The notes beneath the pieces were generated by a model that saw nothing but the letters and a program-made list of their open reading frames with translations, searched no databases and was not told the DNA's origin. DNA of 6,929 nucleotides, taken from NCBI GenBank assembly GCA_946886245.1, contig CAMPIF010000230.1, positions 1-6,929 of the forward strand. Reading direction: 5' to 3'. The first letter of the stretch is position 1, and each line of letters starts with the position of its first letter. This document shows, in pieces, positions 1 through 6,339 of this stretch. This stretch comes from Ectopseudomonas composti. Lineage in GTDB: Bacteria; Pseudomonadota; Gammaproteobacteria; Pseudomonadales; Pseudomonadaceae. Made by a program: the position numbers and the translations under genes.

Positions 1-420
1 GGCCATGGCCTGGTGATGCTCCGGGTTGAACGGCGCACCATGCGGGTCGATGGCTTCCAGGTTGTAGCGAGCCAGGGTGTCGTGGAACAGCTTGAGGGTC
101 AGCTGCATGCCCTCACGCACGGCCTTGATCGACACATCGTCAGGGCTGGACAGCTCCAGGCCGCGCTCCAGGCTGTCGATTACCGGCAGCAGATCGCCAG
201 CGAACTTTTCCAGCGCAAATTTGTGCGCCTTCTCTACATCCTGCTCCGCGCGACGACGCACGTTCTGCAGGTCGGCAGCCATGCGCAGCGACTGATCCTG
301 CGCAGCGGCCAGTTGCTCTTCCAGCGTTTGCACGCGAGCAGCCAGGTCGTCACCAGGCACCACAGCCTCTGCTGCCTGCGCCTCGGAATTCTGCGTATCC
401 AGGGTCTGTTCGTCAGCCAT
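1..420 (-). CDS. grpE: GrpE nucleotide exchange factor (5' part, truncated by window edge)
   Basis: GrpE is the cytoplasmic co-chaperone that releases ADP from DnaK and so resets the DnaK-DnaJ folding cycle. The visible 140 codons start [10 protein letters not shown], have an acidic, Ala/Gln-rich N-terminus (about residues 1-30), then a long heptad-like helix (about 30-90) carrying the family pattern [16 protein letters not shown], followed by the [22 protein letters not shown] segment and the NPEHHQAMA stretch that precedes the C-terminal beta domain. That beta domain, roughly the last 45-50 residues of a protein usually near 190 aa, lies beyond the left edge. The ATG at 418-420 has a good Shine-Dalgarno (GAGGAG-type purine run, about 430-423 on the minus strand). 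In Pseudomonas grpE usually heads grpE-dnaK-dnaJ; dnaK would be expected just outside. A heat-shock promoter lies upstream (see 474-502). Confidence 0.96.
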   Translation of the reverse strand, partial: MADEQTLDTQNSEAQAAEAVVPGDDLAARVQTLEEQLAAAQDQSLRMAADLQNVRRRAEQDVEKAHKFALEKFAGDLLPVIDSLERGLELSSPDDVSIKAVREGMQLTLKLFHDTLARYNLEAIDPHGAPFNPEHHQAMA

Positions 421-473
421 GCCTTTCTCCTCTCGAAAAAACTGGCGCGATACCGACTCGCGCTCCTGCCGCC

Positions 474-502
474 TATATGGAGTCAATTCCACAGGTTTCA
501 AG
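474..502 (-). promoter_or_regulatory. Sigma-32 (RpoH) type heat-shock promoter of grpE
   Basis: On the minus strand, CTTGAAA (502-496) matches the RpoH -35 element exactly. After 13 nt comes CTCCATATA (482-474), 8 of 9 positions of CCCCATNTA. The start codon lies about 54 nt downstream of the -10. Spacing and both hexamer-like elements fit the known sigma-32 consensus, and the dnaK/grpE operon is a classical RpoH target. Transcription start not proven. Confidence 0.85.
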
Positions 503-517
503 GGGCAATAGGGAGGA

Positions 518-547
518 TTGCCAGAGAAAGAAAAAACACTGTATAAA
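518..547 (+). promoter_or_regulatory. Sigma-70 promoter of recN
   Basis: TTGCCA (518-523) and TATAAA (542-547) separated by 18 bp form a good housekeeping promoter. The expected transcript begins around 553-556, giving a leader of about 22-25 nt that includes the CGGGAG Shine-Dalgarno (564-569). The -10 lies inside the LexA box. Confidence 0.75.
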
Positions 548-554
548 TAACCAG
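539..554 (+). promoter_or_regulatory. LexA (SOS) box of recN
   Basis: CTGTATAAATAACCAG has the invariant CTG-N10-CAG spacing and the AT-rich centre of the gammaproteobacterial LexA operator (CTGTATATATATACAG-like); the only notable departure is CCAG for ACAG in the right arm. It covers the -10 of the recN promoter, so LexA would block polymerase directly. recN is a well-known member of the SOS regulon in E. coli and Pseudomonas. Confidence 0.88.
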
Positions 555-577
555 ACATCAATTCGGGAGCGTTCGCC

Positions 578-2254
578 ATGCTGGTGCACCTGTCCATTCA
601 CAACTACGCCATCGTCGACCACCTGGACCTCGAGCTGGATGCCGGCATGAGCGCCATCAGCGGCGAGACCGGCGCCGGCAAGTCGATCATGCTCGACGCC
701 CTCGGCCTGTGCCTGGGTGATCGCGCCGACAGCGGCGTGGTACGCCCGGGAGCGGACAAGGCGGACATTCTCGCCAGCTTCGACCTGGCGGACATTCCCG
801 AAGCCCGTACCTGGCTCGCCGAGCGGGATCTGGACAACGACGGCCCATGCATCCTGCGTCGGGTGATCACCGCCGAAGGCCGCTCGCGCGGCTATATCAA
901 CGGCAGCCCCTGCCCGCAGGCCGACCTCAAGGCCCTTGGCGAGCTGATCATCGATATCCACAGCCAGCACGAGCATCAGTCGTTGCTCAAGACCGACACC
1001 CATCGCCGCCTGCTCGACGAATACGCTGGCAGCCAGGATCTCGCGCGCCAGGTGCAACTCGCCGCGCAGCGCTGGAAGCAGACGCGCAACGAGCTGGAAC
1101 GTATTTCCAGCCAGGGTGACGAACAGCGCGCGCGCCACCAGTTGCTCAGCTACCAACTGGAAGAGCTGGAAAATCTGGCGCTGGGCGACAACGAACTGGA
1201 ACAGCTGGAACAGGAGCACAAGGCCCTGAGCAATGCTGAAGCGCTGCTTGCGGCCTGTCGCCAGGTGCTCGACCTGTGCAGCGAGAGCGATGCCGGCAAC
1301 GTCCTGTCGGCGCTGACCGCCAGCCTCAACCGCCTGGGCGCCTTTGGCGGCCAGGGCGGCGCCTTGAACGAAGCCAGCAACCTGCTGGCCAGTGCGCAGA
1401 TCCAGGTGGAAGAAGCCGTCGGCGAGCTGAATCGCTTCCTCGATCACTTCGACGCCGACCCGGAGCGTCAGCAGTTTCTCGAAGAGCGCCTGGACAGCAT
1501 CTACACCCTGGCACGCAAGCACCGCATCCAGCCCAACGAGCTGGCTGCCTTGCAGCAGCAGTTGTTCGAGGAGCTTGAAGGCCTGAATGCCGACGACCAG
1601 GCCAGCGAACGCCTGGCCGAAGAGCTGGCCGCCTATGAACGCCATTACCAGGAAAAGGCTGTCGAGCTCAGCGCACTGCGCAGCAATGCTGCCGAACGCC
1701 TGGCCGCTGCAGTTGCGCAGGAAATGCAGGCACTCGGCATGCCTGGCGGTCGTTTCAACATCCAGCTCCAGGCCATGAGCAGCGAAGAACCGCATGCCAG
1801 TGGCCTGGAGACAGTGGAGTTCCTGGTCAGCGCCAACCCTGGCCAGCCGCTGCGCGGCTTGGCCAAGGTGGCCTCGGGCGGTGAGCTGTCACGTATCAGC
1901 CTGGCGATCCAGGTGATCACCGCACAGACCTCGCGCGTACCGACCCTGGTGTTCGACGAAGTGGACGTCGGTATCGGCGGCCCGACTGCCGAAGTGGTCG
2001 GACAATTGCTGCGCCGCCTCGGCGAGCGCGGCCAGGTATTGTGCGTCACCCACCTGCCGCAAGTCGCCGCGCAAGGTCATCAGCATCTGTTCGTACACAA
2101 GCGCCGCGGCGAAGCTGCCACGTCTACCGCCGTGAGCAAGCTGGACGAGAGCGGCCGCGTCGAGGAAATCGCCCGCATGCTCGGCGGCGTCGACCTGACC
2201 GAGGAATCCCTGGCTCACGCCCGCAAGATGGTCACCAGCGCCCAGGCTGCCTGA
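578..2254 (+). CDS. recN: DNA repair protein RecN (SMC-like ATPase)
   Basis: RecN is a cytoplasmic SMC-family ATPase recruited to DNA double-strand breaks, where it holds or mobilises DNA for RecA-dependent recombinational repair. The 558-aa product is the normal length (E. coli 553 aa). The N-terminal head has the Walker A motif GETGAGKS at residues 29-36. A long Glu/Gln/Leu-rich coiled-coil middle spans about 150-390. The C-terminal head has the ABC signature SGGELS at 433-438, Walker B LVFDE with catalytic D460-E461, and the switch histidine H492 in [10 protein letters not shown]. All ATPase residues are intact. The start ATG is preceded by CGGGAG at 9-nt spacing and gives the conserved [15 protein letters not shown]-terminus. 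It is a single gene between a LexA-controlled promoter and a terminator, divergent from grpE and convergent with fur. Confidence 0.98.
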   Translation: MLVHLSIHNYAIVDHLDLELDAGMSAISGETGAGKSIMLDALGLCLGDRADSGVVRPGADKADILASFDLADIPEARTWLAERDLDNDGPCILRRVITAEGRSRGYINGSPCPQADLKALGELIIDIHSQHEHQSLLKTDTHRRLLDEYAGSQDLARQVQLAAQRWKQTRNELERISSQGDEQRARHQLLSYQLEELENLALGDNELEQLEQEHKALSNAEALLAACRQVLDLCSESDAGNVLSALTASLNRLGAFGGQGGALNEASNLLASAQIQVEEAVGELNRFLDHFDADPERQQFLEERLDSIYTLARKHRIQPNELAALQQQLFEELEGLNADDQASERLAEELAAYERHYQEKAVELSALRSNAAERLAAAVAQEMQALGMPGGRFNIQLQAMSSEEPHASGLETVEFLVSANPGQPLRGLAKVASGGELSRISLAIQVITAQTSRVPTLVFDEVDVGIGGPTAEVVGQLLRRLGERGQVLCVTHLPQVAAQGHQHLFVHKRRGEAATSTAVSKLDESGRVEEIARMLGGVDLTEESLAHARKMVTSAQAA

Positions 2255-2260
2255 AGCAAC

Positions 2261-2285
2261 GTAGCCCGGGTGCAGCCCGGGCCAC
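2261..2285. repeat. REP-like palindrome
   Basis: GTAGCCCGGGTGCAGCCCGG and the following GCCAC form a near-perfect inverted repeat: seven paired bases (2264-2270 with 2276-2282), loop TGCAG, and an extra GT/AC pair beyond one mismatch. The GTAGCCCGG(A/G)TGCA core resembles a dispersed intergenic repeat I recall from several Pseudomonas genomes. It sits just after recN, a typical REP position; copy number in this genome cannot be judged from one window. Confidence 0.55.
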
Positions 2286-2295
2286 GACAAAGCAA

Positions 2296-2319
2296 AAAGG
2301 CGACCCCAGGGTCGCCTTT
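2296..2319. terminator. Bidirectional intrinsic terminator between recN and fur
   Basis: AAAGGCGACCC (2296-2306) pairs with GGGTCGCCTTT (2309-2319), in practice a GC-rich stem with a CCAG loop. A T-run follows on the plus strand and a longer A-run (2294-2298), read as U on the minus strand, precedes it. It therefore serves both recN and the convergent fur, whose stop codon is 19 nt away. Confidence 0.88.
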
Positions 2320-2337
2320 CTCATTGCAGCAGAAGAA

Positions 2338-2742
2338 TCAGCTCTTCTTGCGCACGTACAACACCAGATTATGGTCGACCAGCTCGAAACCGTGCTCCTT
2401 GACGATTTCCTTCTGGCGCTTCTCGATCTCGGCGTCGAAGAACTCGATCACTTCACCGGAGTCGACACAGACCATATGATCGTGATGGCCGCTGTCAGCC
2501 AGCTCGAATACGGCATGGCCACCATCGAAGTTGTGACGCACCACCAGGCCGGCGGCCTCGAACTGAGTCAGCACGCGGTACACGGTGGCCAGGCCAACGT
2601 CCTCACCCGCCTCCATCAGGGCCTTGTAGACATCCTCCGCACTCATGTGGCGGTGCTCGGCGTTGTCGAGCATCTGCAGGATTTTGACTCGTGGCAGAGT
2701 CACCTTCAGTCCAGCTTTGCGCAGTTCGTTATTTTCAACCAT
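2338..2742 (-). CDS. fur: Ferric uptake regulator Fur
   Basis: Fur is the Fe(II)-dependent cytoplasmic repressor controlling siderophore, iron-uptake and small-RNA genes. The 134-aa product has an N-terminal winged helix (about 1-83, with LATVYRVLTQFEAAGLV as the recognition-helix region at 51-67) and a C-terminal metal/dimerisation domain with HHDHMVC at 86-92. Candidate metal ligands H32, E80, H86, H87, D88, H89 and E100 are present. Only one cysteine (C92) is present and the usual second CXXC cysteine is Ser95. The family member in P. aeruginosa also lacks this structural zinc pair, so this is lineage-typical. The ATG at 2740-2742 (MVENNELRKAG) was chosen over the in-frame ATG 15 nt upstream because it matches the known Pseudomonas N-terminus; the SD is weak (GAGAAAG). 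Single gene, divergent from bamE. Confidence 0.97.
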   Translation of the reverse strand: MVENNELRKAGLKVTLPRVKILQMLDNAEHRHMSAEDVYKALMEAGEDVGLATVYRVLTQFEAAGLVVRHNFDGGHAVFELADSGHHDHMVCVDSGEVIEFFDAEIEKRQKEIVKEHGFELVDHNLVLYVRKKS

Positions 2743-2760
2743 GGTCTGCTTTCTCATGGA

Positions 2761-2775
2761 TGCTGCTTCGCAGCA
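2761..2775. other. Small hairpin in the fur 5' leader
   Basis: TGCTGC (2761-2766) and GCAGCA (2770-2775) form a six-bp stem with a TTC loop. It lies about 20 nt upstream of the fur start codon and would be in the fur leader if transcription starts further upstream; it also abuts the bamE promoter region. It has no T-run, so it is not a terminator. Function unknown. Confidence 0.35.
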
Positions 2776-2795
2776 CCCTTCAATACGGGTATGAT
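2767..2795 (+). promoter_or_regulatory. Probable bamE/omlA promoter
   Basis: TATGAT (2790-2795) is a five-of-six -10 element, with TTCGCA (2767-2772) 17 bp upstream as a fair -35. The predicted leader is about 35 nt. The divergent fur promoter must lie in the same 94-bp interval, but no convincing minus-strand hexamer pair was found, so it is not listed. Confidence 0.55.
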
Positions 2796-2836
2796 CCGGG
2801 GTTCAAGTTGCCCAAGATAGTGGAAGTCACCCTCCG

Positions 2837-3355
2837 ATGCAAAAAACCAAGCTCTTGCTGACCAGCCTGTCGCTGACCGGGCTCTTCGCACTCGCCGGTT
2901 GTTCATTCCCCGGGGTTTACAAGATCGACATTCAACAGGGCAATGTCGTGACACAGGACATGATAGACCAGCTGCGCCCGGGAATGACCCGACGCCAAGT
3001 GCGGTTTATCATGGGCAACCCGTTGATCACCGACACCTTCCATGCCGATCGCTGGGATTATCTGTACAGCCTCCAGCCTGGCGGCGGTCAGCGCCTGCAG
3101 GAACGCGTCAGTCTGGTATTCGACGGCAGCGACCAACTGGTCGGTCTGGCCGGTGACTTCATGCCCGGCGTCAGCCGTGACCAGGCCATCCTGGGCGAAG
3201 GCAGCGACACCAGCAGCGCGCAGCCGCAAGCCAAACCACAGGACGAAACTCCGCCGGCACCAGGCTCCTTGCTGGAGCAGATTCAGCGTGAGGTGGATCA
3301 GGTCGAAACCGTTCCGGTCCCGACTCCCGAGCCGCTGGACACCGATCCGCAGTAA
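2837..3355 (+). CDS. bamE: Outer membrane lipoprotein BamE (OmlA/SmpA)
   Basis: BamE is a periplasm-facing outer-membrane lipoprotein of the Bam complex, which folds beta-barrel proteins; the Pseudomonas gene is also called omlA or oprX. The 172-aa precursor has a short basic N-terminus (MQKTK), a hydrophobic core and lipobox L19-A20-G21-C22, so cleavage and lipidation at C22 are expected. The BamE fold follows at about 28-115: YKIDIQQGN, then [20 protein letters not shown], then DRWDYLYSL, matching the family pattern. The last ~60 residues are Pro/Gln/Asp-rich, probably disordered and longer than in E. coli BamE (113 aa). The ATG gives a proper lipoprotein signal; the SD is modest (GGAAG, 2822-2826). 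Single gene, divergent from fur and closed by a strong terminator. Confidence 0.96.
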   Translation: MQKTKLLLTSLSLTGLFALAGCSFPGVYKIDIQQGNVVTQDMIDQLRPGMTRRQVRFIMGNPLITDTFHADRWDYLYSLQPGGGQRLQERVSLVFDGSDQLVGLAGDFMPGVSRDQAILGEGSDTSSAQPQAKPQDETPPAPGSLLEQIQREVDQVETVPVPTPEPLDTDPQ

Positions 3356-3366
3356 CACGCGGACAC

Positions 3367-3397
3367 GAAAAAGCCCGGAGCGAATCCGGGCTTTTTC
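3367..3397. terminator. Bidirectional intrinsic terminator between bamE and rnfH
   Basis: GAAAAAGCCCGGA (3367-3379) pairs perfectly with TCCGGGCTTTTTC (3385-3397) around a GCGAA loop. The T-run (and the A-run on the opposite side) makes it usable from both strands. It ends bamE on the plus strand and the transporter-ratA-rnfH transcript on the minus strand, 28 nt after the rnfH stop. Confidence 0.93.
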
Positions 3398-3424
3398 ATA
3401 TCTACCGCCTTACGACCAAACGGG

Positions 3425-3745
3425 TCAGCTCGACTCTTCGCCATCTTCCCTGGCCTTGGCTTTGGCCGCACGCTGCTTGCGTACCTCCTTCGGGTCGGCG
3501 ATCAACGGCCGATAGATCTCGACTCGTTCCCCTTCCTCCAGCACTCGCTCTTGCGGCTTGCCTACAGCCTTACCAAAAATACCCAGTGGCGCCTGGCTCA
3601 GATCCAGCTCCGGAAAGAACTGCTGCATACCCGAACGCAGCGCGGCCTCGCGCACCGTGGTGCCGGCTGGTACGGACAGACGCAGGAGCTTCTGCCGTTC
3701 GGCAAGGGCATAGACCACTTCGATGGCGATACTGGGCTTATCCAT
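3425..3745 (-). CDS. rnfH: RnfH family ubiquitin-like protein (RatB, UPF0125)
   Basis: A 106-aa protein of the RnfH/UPF0125 family, small beta-grasp (ubiquitin-like) proteins. In E. coli the homologue is encoded beside ratA and has been called RatB/YfjF; its biochemical role is not established and no Rnf electron-transport genes are seen here. Visible features are the N-terminal strand IAIEVVYAL (6-14), the LGIFGKAV turn (54-61), the terminal strand ERVEIYRPL (73-81) and a charged Lys/Arg/Ala-rich tail (86-106). The start MDKPSIAIEV was chosen over an open frame extending 32 codons upstream because that extension has no family similarity and runs through ratA. The ATG overlaps the ratA stop by 8 bp (ATGGATAA), indicating translational coupling. 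Last gene of the cluster. Confidence 0.92.
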   Translation of the reverse strand: MDKPSIAIEVVYALAERQKLLRLSVPAGTTVREAALRSGMQQFFPELDLSQAPLGIFGKAVGKPQERVLEEGERVEIYRPLIADPKEVRKQRAAKAKAREDGEESS

Positions 3746-4172
3746 ACAGCTGTTTGGCTCGCTGGCAGAAGGCATCGACCATGGTATTGGCCGCCTGATT
3801 GAACAACGGGCCCAGCGTGGCACGCACCAGTGGCCCGGCATAGTCGAAGGTCAGGTCCAGACTGATCTTGCACGCCTTGTCACCCAACGCCTTGAATTCC
3901 CAGACGCCATGCAGGCTGGTGAAAGGCCCTTCCTGCAAGTTCATCTCGATACGCTGCCCAGGCTGCAGGACATTACGCGTGACGAAGCGCTGGCCGATGC
4001 CACCCTTGGCCACTTCGAGGCTGGCCAGCATGTGCGTCTCGCTGACCTCCAGTACCTCACTGGCGCTGCACCAGGGCAGAAATTGCGGGTAACCGGCCAC
4101 ATCGTTGACGAGATCGAACAGTGCCTGAGCCGGGTACGGCAGCAACGCCGAACGCTGGATTCGAGTAGCCAT
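3738..4172 (-). CDS. ratA: RatA family START/Coq10-like protein
   Basis: A 144-aa protein of the RatA family (Polyketide_cyc2/Coq10 START-like fold). E. coli RatA was reported to bind the 50S subunit and block 70S formation, hence the toxin label, while the fold relates it to ubiquinone-binding COQ10; which activity applies here cannot be told from sequence. The N-terminal segment SALLPYPAQALFDLVNDVAG and YPQFLPWC (8-35) is the family signature. The middle alternates strands, and the C-terminal helix (GPLVRATLGPLFNQAANTMV and onward) closes the hydrophobic cavity. There is no separate antitoxin gene; rnfH, the next gene, has not been shown to be one. The start follows the transporter stop directly (TAAATG), with a GGAG about 14 nt upstream inside the transporter frame. 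Confidence 0.94.
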   Translation of the reverse strand: MATRIQRSALLPYPAQALFDLVNDVAGYPQFLPWCSASEVLEVSETHMLASLEVAKGGIGQRFVTRNVLQPGQRIEMNLQEGPFTSLHGVWEFKALGDKACKISLDLTFDYAGPLVRATLGPLFNQAANTMVDAFCQRAKQLYG

Positions 4173-5576
4173 TTACTTGCTCAGCTCCGCGATGAAAACG
4201 ATCAGCACGCCGATTGGCGCCACGACGCGAATCAGCCAGAGAGCCAGATTGAACAGCAGCGGGCTTCTGATGGACAACTCTTCACGCACAGCATCACGGC
4301 TCAGCACCCAACCGGCGAACATGGCGAAAGACAGCCCGCCCAGCGGCAGCAGGATACGGCTGGTGAGGTAATCGATGCTGTCGAAGAACGTCTTGCCGCC
4401 CTCGGCGCCCCACTGCAACAGATGGAAACCGTCTTCGGCAAAGACGAAGAACTTGGCCTCGGCCCAAAGATTGAACGACAGCACCGTGCCCATCCCCAGC
4501 AGCCAGCACAGCAGCGCCAGCACGGCGGTTACCTGCGCGCGGCTGCGCCCGGTCTTCTCGACGAAGTAGGCCACGGCCGGCTCCAGCATGGAGATCGACG
4601 AACTCCATGCTGCGACAGCCACCAGCACGAAGAAGATCAGCCCCATCACCTGACCGAAAGCGATATTGCCGAAGGCAATCGGCAGGGTGACGAACATCAG
4701 TCCGGGGCCACCACCCGGCTCCAGGCCGGCGGCAAAGACGATGGGGAACAGCGCCAGACCCGCCGTCAGCGCCACCAGGGTATCGAGCACACCGACGGTC
4801 AGCACCGTAGCGCCTATCGAAGCCTTCTTCGGCATGTAAGCGCCGTAGACCATGATCGAACCCACACCCACGCTCAAAGTGAAGAAGGCATGACCCATGG
4901 CAGCCAGAATGCCGTCCTGCACCTTGCTCGGGTCGAAATGGAAGAGGAAGTCGAAACCTTCGCGGAAATGCCCGGTGGTAAAGCTGTAGCCCAACAGCAC
5001 CAGCAACAGCACGAACAGCAGCGGCATCATGATACGCAAGCTGCGCTCCAGACCCGCCACCACCCCCTTGGCGATGACGAACGCGGTGATCAGCATGAAC
5101 AGGCTATGCCACAGGGTCAGGCGCCACGGATCGGAAGTCAGACCGCCGAACGCCGCACCAGCCCCATCGGCGCTGATGCCGGTGAAGTCGCCACGGCCCA
5201 TGCCGATGATGTAATCCAGCGACCAACCGGCGACCACGCTGTAGAACGACAGAATCAGTAGCGCGGCGACCATCCCCATCAGCGCAGCCAGCGACCAGTG
5301 CTTCGAGGCTCCGGCTTCGATCGCCAGACTCTTCATCGCATTGACCGGGCTCTGCCGGCCACGGCGACCGATCAGGGTTTCCGCCAGCATGATCGGCACA
5401 CCCACCAGGGCGATGCAGAACAGGTACATGACGACGAACGCACCGCCGCCGTAGACCCCGGTCATGTAGGGGAATTTCCAGATATTGCCGAGACCGACCG
5501 CCGAACCGGTCGCTGCCAGAATGAACACCCAGCGACTGGCCCAGGCACCATGAATCGAAACGTTGTCGCTCGCCAT
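4173..5576 (-). CDS. NSS-family sodium-dependent (amino acid) transporter
   Basis: An inner-membrane secondary transporter of the neurotransmitter:sodium symporter (LeuT-fold) family, importing an unidentified substrate, probably an amino acid, with Na+. The 467-aa product has about 11-12 hydrophobic segments. TM1 has the hallmark unwound Na+-site region [12 protein letters not shown] (26-37). TM6 has the LeuT-like [20 protein letters not shown] (229-248), the other unwound substrate/Na+ helix. The cytosolic loop IGRRGRQSP follows TM2. The frame is open from a TTG three codons earlier, but ATG 5574-5576 ([10 protein letters not shown]) is preferred because it is a standard codon; SD evidence is weak either way (GGGG at about 11 nt). 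The stop touches the ratA start, so transporter, ratA and rnfH are probably co-transcribed. Substrate cannot be assigned from sequence alone. Confidence 0.9.
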   Translation of the reverse strand: MASDNVSIHGAWASRWVFILAATGSAVGLGNIWKFPYMTGVYGGGAFVVMYLFCIALVGVPIMLAETLIGRRGRQSPVNAMKSLAIEAGASKHWSLAALMGMVAALLILSFYSVVAGWSLDYIIGMGRGDFTGISADGAGAAFGGLTSDPWRLTLWHSLFMLITAFVIAKGVVAGLERSLRIMMPLLFVLLLVLLGYSFTTGHFREGFDFLFHFDPSKVQDGILAAMGHAFFTLSVGVGSIMVYGAYMPKKASIGATVLTVGVLDTLVALTAGLALFPIVFAAGLEPGGGPGLMFVTLPIAFGNIAFGQVMGLIFFVLVAVAAWSSSISMLEPAVAYFVEKTGRSRAQVTAVLALLCWLLGMGTVLSFNLWAEAKFFVFAEDGFHLLQWGAEGGKTFFDSIDYLTSRILLPLGGLSFAMFAGWVLSRDAVREELSIRSPLLFNLALWLIRVVAPIGVLIVFIAELSK

Positions 5577-5615
5577 TGCGGCCAAGACCCCATACTGCGG
5601 GAAAAAAGATCGCGC

Positions 5616-5644
5616 ATTGTCGGAGATTCATCCGGCAGGCTCAA
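5616..5644 (-). promoter_or_regulatory. Possible promoter of the transporter-ratA-rnfH cluster
   Basis: On the minus strand, TTGAGC (5644-5639) and GACAAT (5621-5616) are separated by 17 bp, each 4 of 6 to consensus, about 40 nt upstream of the start codon. It is the best candidate in the 138-bp divergent region. An inverted repeat GCCGG-CAA-CCGGC (5651-5663) lies between it and the smpB promoter and could be an operator or chance in GC-rich DNA. Confidence 0.4.
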
Positions 5645-5699
5645 GCGCAAGCCGGCAACCGGCCAGGAGAGCCCCATAGCGCAGGCGCGGCCGACTCCC

Positions 5700-5705
5700 T
5701 ATAAT
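5700..5705 (+). promoter_or_regulatory. -10 element of the smpB promoter
   Basis: A perfect TATAAT followed by the GC-rich discriminator GCGCGCCC. No good -35 is seen 16-18 bp upstream (TAGCGC at 5677-5682 is poor) and there is no extended TGn. The smpB ATG begins 9 nt after the box, so initiation at the usual 6-8 nt would give a leader of roughly 0-4 nt. GC-rich discriminators are typical of ppGpp-sensitive promoters; that regulation is an inference here. Confidence 0.65.
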
Positions 5706-5714
5706 GCGCGCCCT

Positions 5715-6197
5715 ATGGCTAAGCAAAAGAAACATCCTCAAGGCACCATCGCGCTGAACAAGAAGGCGCTGCATGACTATTTCATCGAACACAAGTTCGA
5801 GGCCGGCCTGGTGCTGTCCGGCTGGGAAGTGAAGAGCCTGCGTGCCGGCAAGGCACAGCTGGTCGACAGCTACGTGCTACTCAAGGACGATGAGGCCTGG
5901 TTGATGGGCTGCCACATCACGCCACTGAAAACTGCCAGCACCCATGTCATCGCCGACCCGACCCGCACGCGCAAGCTGCTGCTGAACAAGCGCGAGCTGG
6001 AGAAGCTGTTCGGCTCCGTGCAGCAGAAGGGCTATACCGCCGTGGCGCTGTCGCTGTACTGGAAGCAGCATCTGGTCAAATGCGAAATTGCCCTGGCCAA
6101 GGGCAAGAAGGACTTCGACAAGCGCCACACCGAGAAGGAACGTGACGCCGACCGCGAGGTTCAGCGCGCGATGCGCAGCAAGGGCAAGGACGACTGA
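5715..6197 (+). CDS. smpB: SsrA-binding protein SmpB
   Basis: SmpB is the partner of tmRNA (SsrA) in trans-translation: it delivers tmRNA to ribosomes stalled without a stop codon and occupies the decoding centre. The 160-aa product matches the usual ~160 aa. The beta-barrel core includes [20 protein letters not shown] and [12 protein letters not shown] (36-47). Later segments include [13 protein letters not shown] and [12 protein letters not shown]. The basic C-terminal tail (about 129-160, with [10 protein letters not shown] and ending RSKGKDD) is the helix that probes the empty mRNA channel. The start at [10 protein letters not shown] agrees with the conserved family N-terminus; the open frame extends far upstream but has no ATG/GTG start near and no family similarity. 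No Shine-Dalgarno is visible before this ATG. It stands divergent from the transporter-ratA-rnfH cluster; ssrA is not in the window. Confidence 0.98.
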   Translation: MAKQKKHPQGTIALNKKALHDYFIEHKFEAGLVLSGWEVKSLRAGKAQLVDSYVLLKDDEAWLMGCHITPLKTASTHVIADPTRTRKLLLNKRELEKLFGSVQQKGYTAVALSLYWKQHLVKCEIALAKGKKDFDKRHTEKERDADREVQRAMRSKGKDD

Positions 6198-6206
6198 ACG
6201 CAGCGG

Positions 6207-6234
6207 CAAGCTTCAAGCCGCAAGCCTCAAGAAA
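6207..6234. repeat. Heptad repeats of CAAGNNN type
   Basis: Four consecutive seven-base units begin with CAAG: CAAGCTT, CAAGCCG, CAAGCCT and CAAGAAA, followed by a further CAAG out of phase at 6239-6242. It starts 9 nt after the smpB stop. Similar degenerate CAAGCTT/AAGCTTG heptad tracts occur between genes in Pseudomonas as I recall them. No hairpin with a T-run is present, so this is not an obvious terminator for smpB. Confidence 0.5.
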
Positions 6235-6282
6235 AGCTCAAGACGCAGGGCGAAGCGGAACGCAGGCAGTCCGCCGCAACGC

Positions 6283-6319
6283 AGGCCGCCGCCGGTGCGG
6301 TGCGTGCGGCCTCGGCCGC
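6283..6319. other. Nested alternative hairpins in GC-rich intergenic DNA
   Basis: GCGGCC at 6306-6311 can pair with GGCCGC at 6314-6319 (two-base loop TC), or, as GCGGCCT (6306-6312), with AGGCCGC at 6283-6289 (16-nt loop). The two pairings exclude each other. No T-run follows on either strand, so neither is a canonical intrinsic terminator. In DNA this rich in G and C such pairings can arise by chance. Confidence 0.3.
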
Positions 6320-6339
6320 AACATCCCGGAGGGTGCACC

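Noticed and set aside
473..1795. 440-codon minus-strand open frame opposite recN
   Set aside because: It lies wholly antisense to the well-supported recN and its upstream region, has a composition expected from reading a GC-rich gene backwards, and has no recognisable family.
3738..4172. ratA-rnfH as a classical toxin-antitoxin pair
   Set aside because: Gene pairing and overlap resemble such modules, but RnfH has not been shown to neutralise RatA and both are conserved core genes in gammaproteobacteria.
3723..5261. 512-codon plus-strand open frame opposite ratA and the transporter
   Set aside because: The His/Gln/Arg/Glu-rich product is a typical shadow of hydrophobic membrane-protein codons on the other strand; both opposing genes are clear family members.
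5577..5585. TTG start for the transporter three codons upstream
   Set aside because: A standard ATG follows immediately and no ribosome site favours the TTG; the difference is only three residues and remains uncertain.
5298..5714. 139-codon upstream extension of the smpB frame
   Set aside because: It runs back through the divergent transporter gene and both promoters, whereas SmpB proteins begin at MAKQKK-like sequences of about 160 aa.
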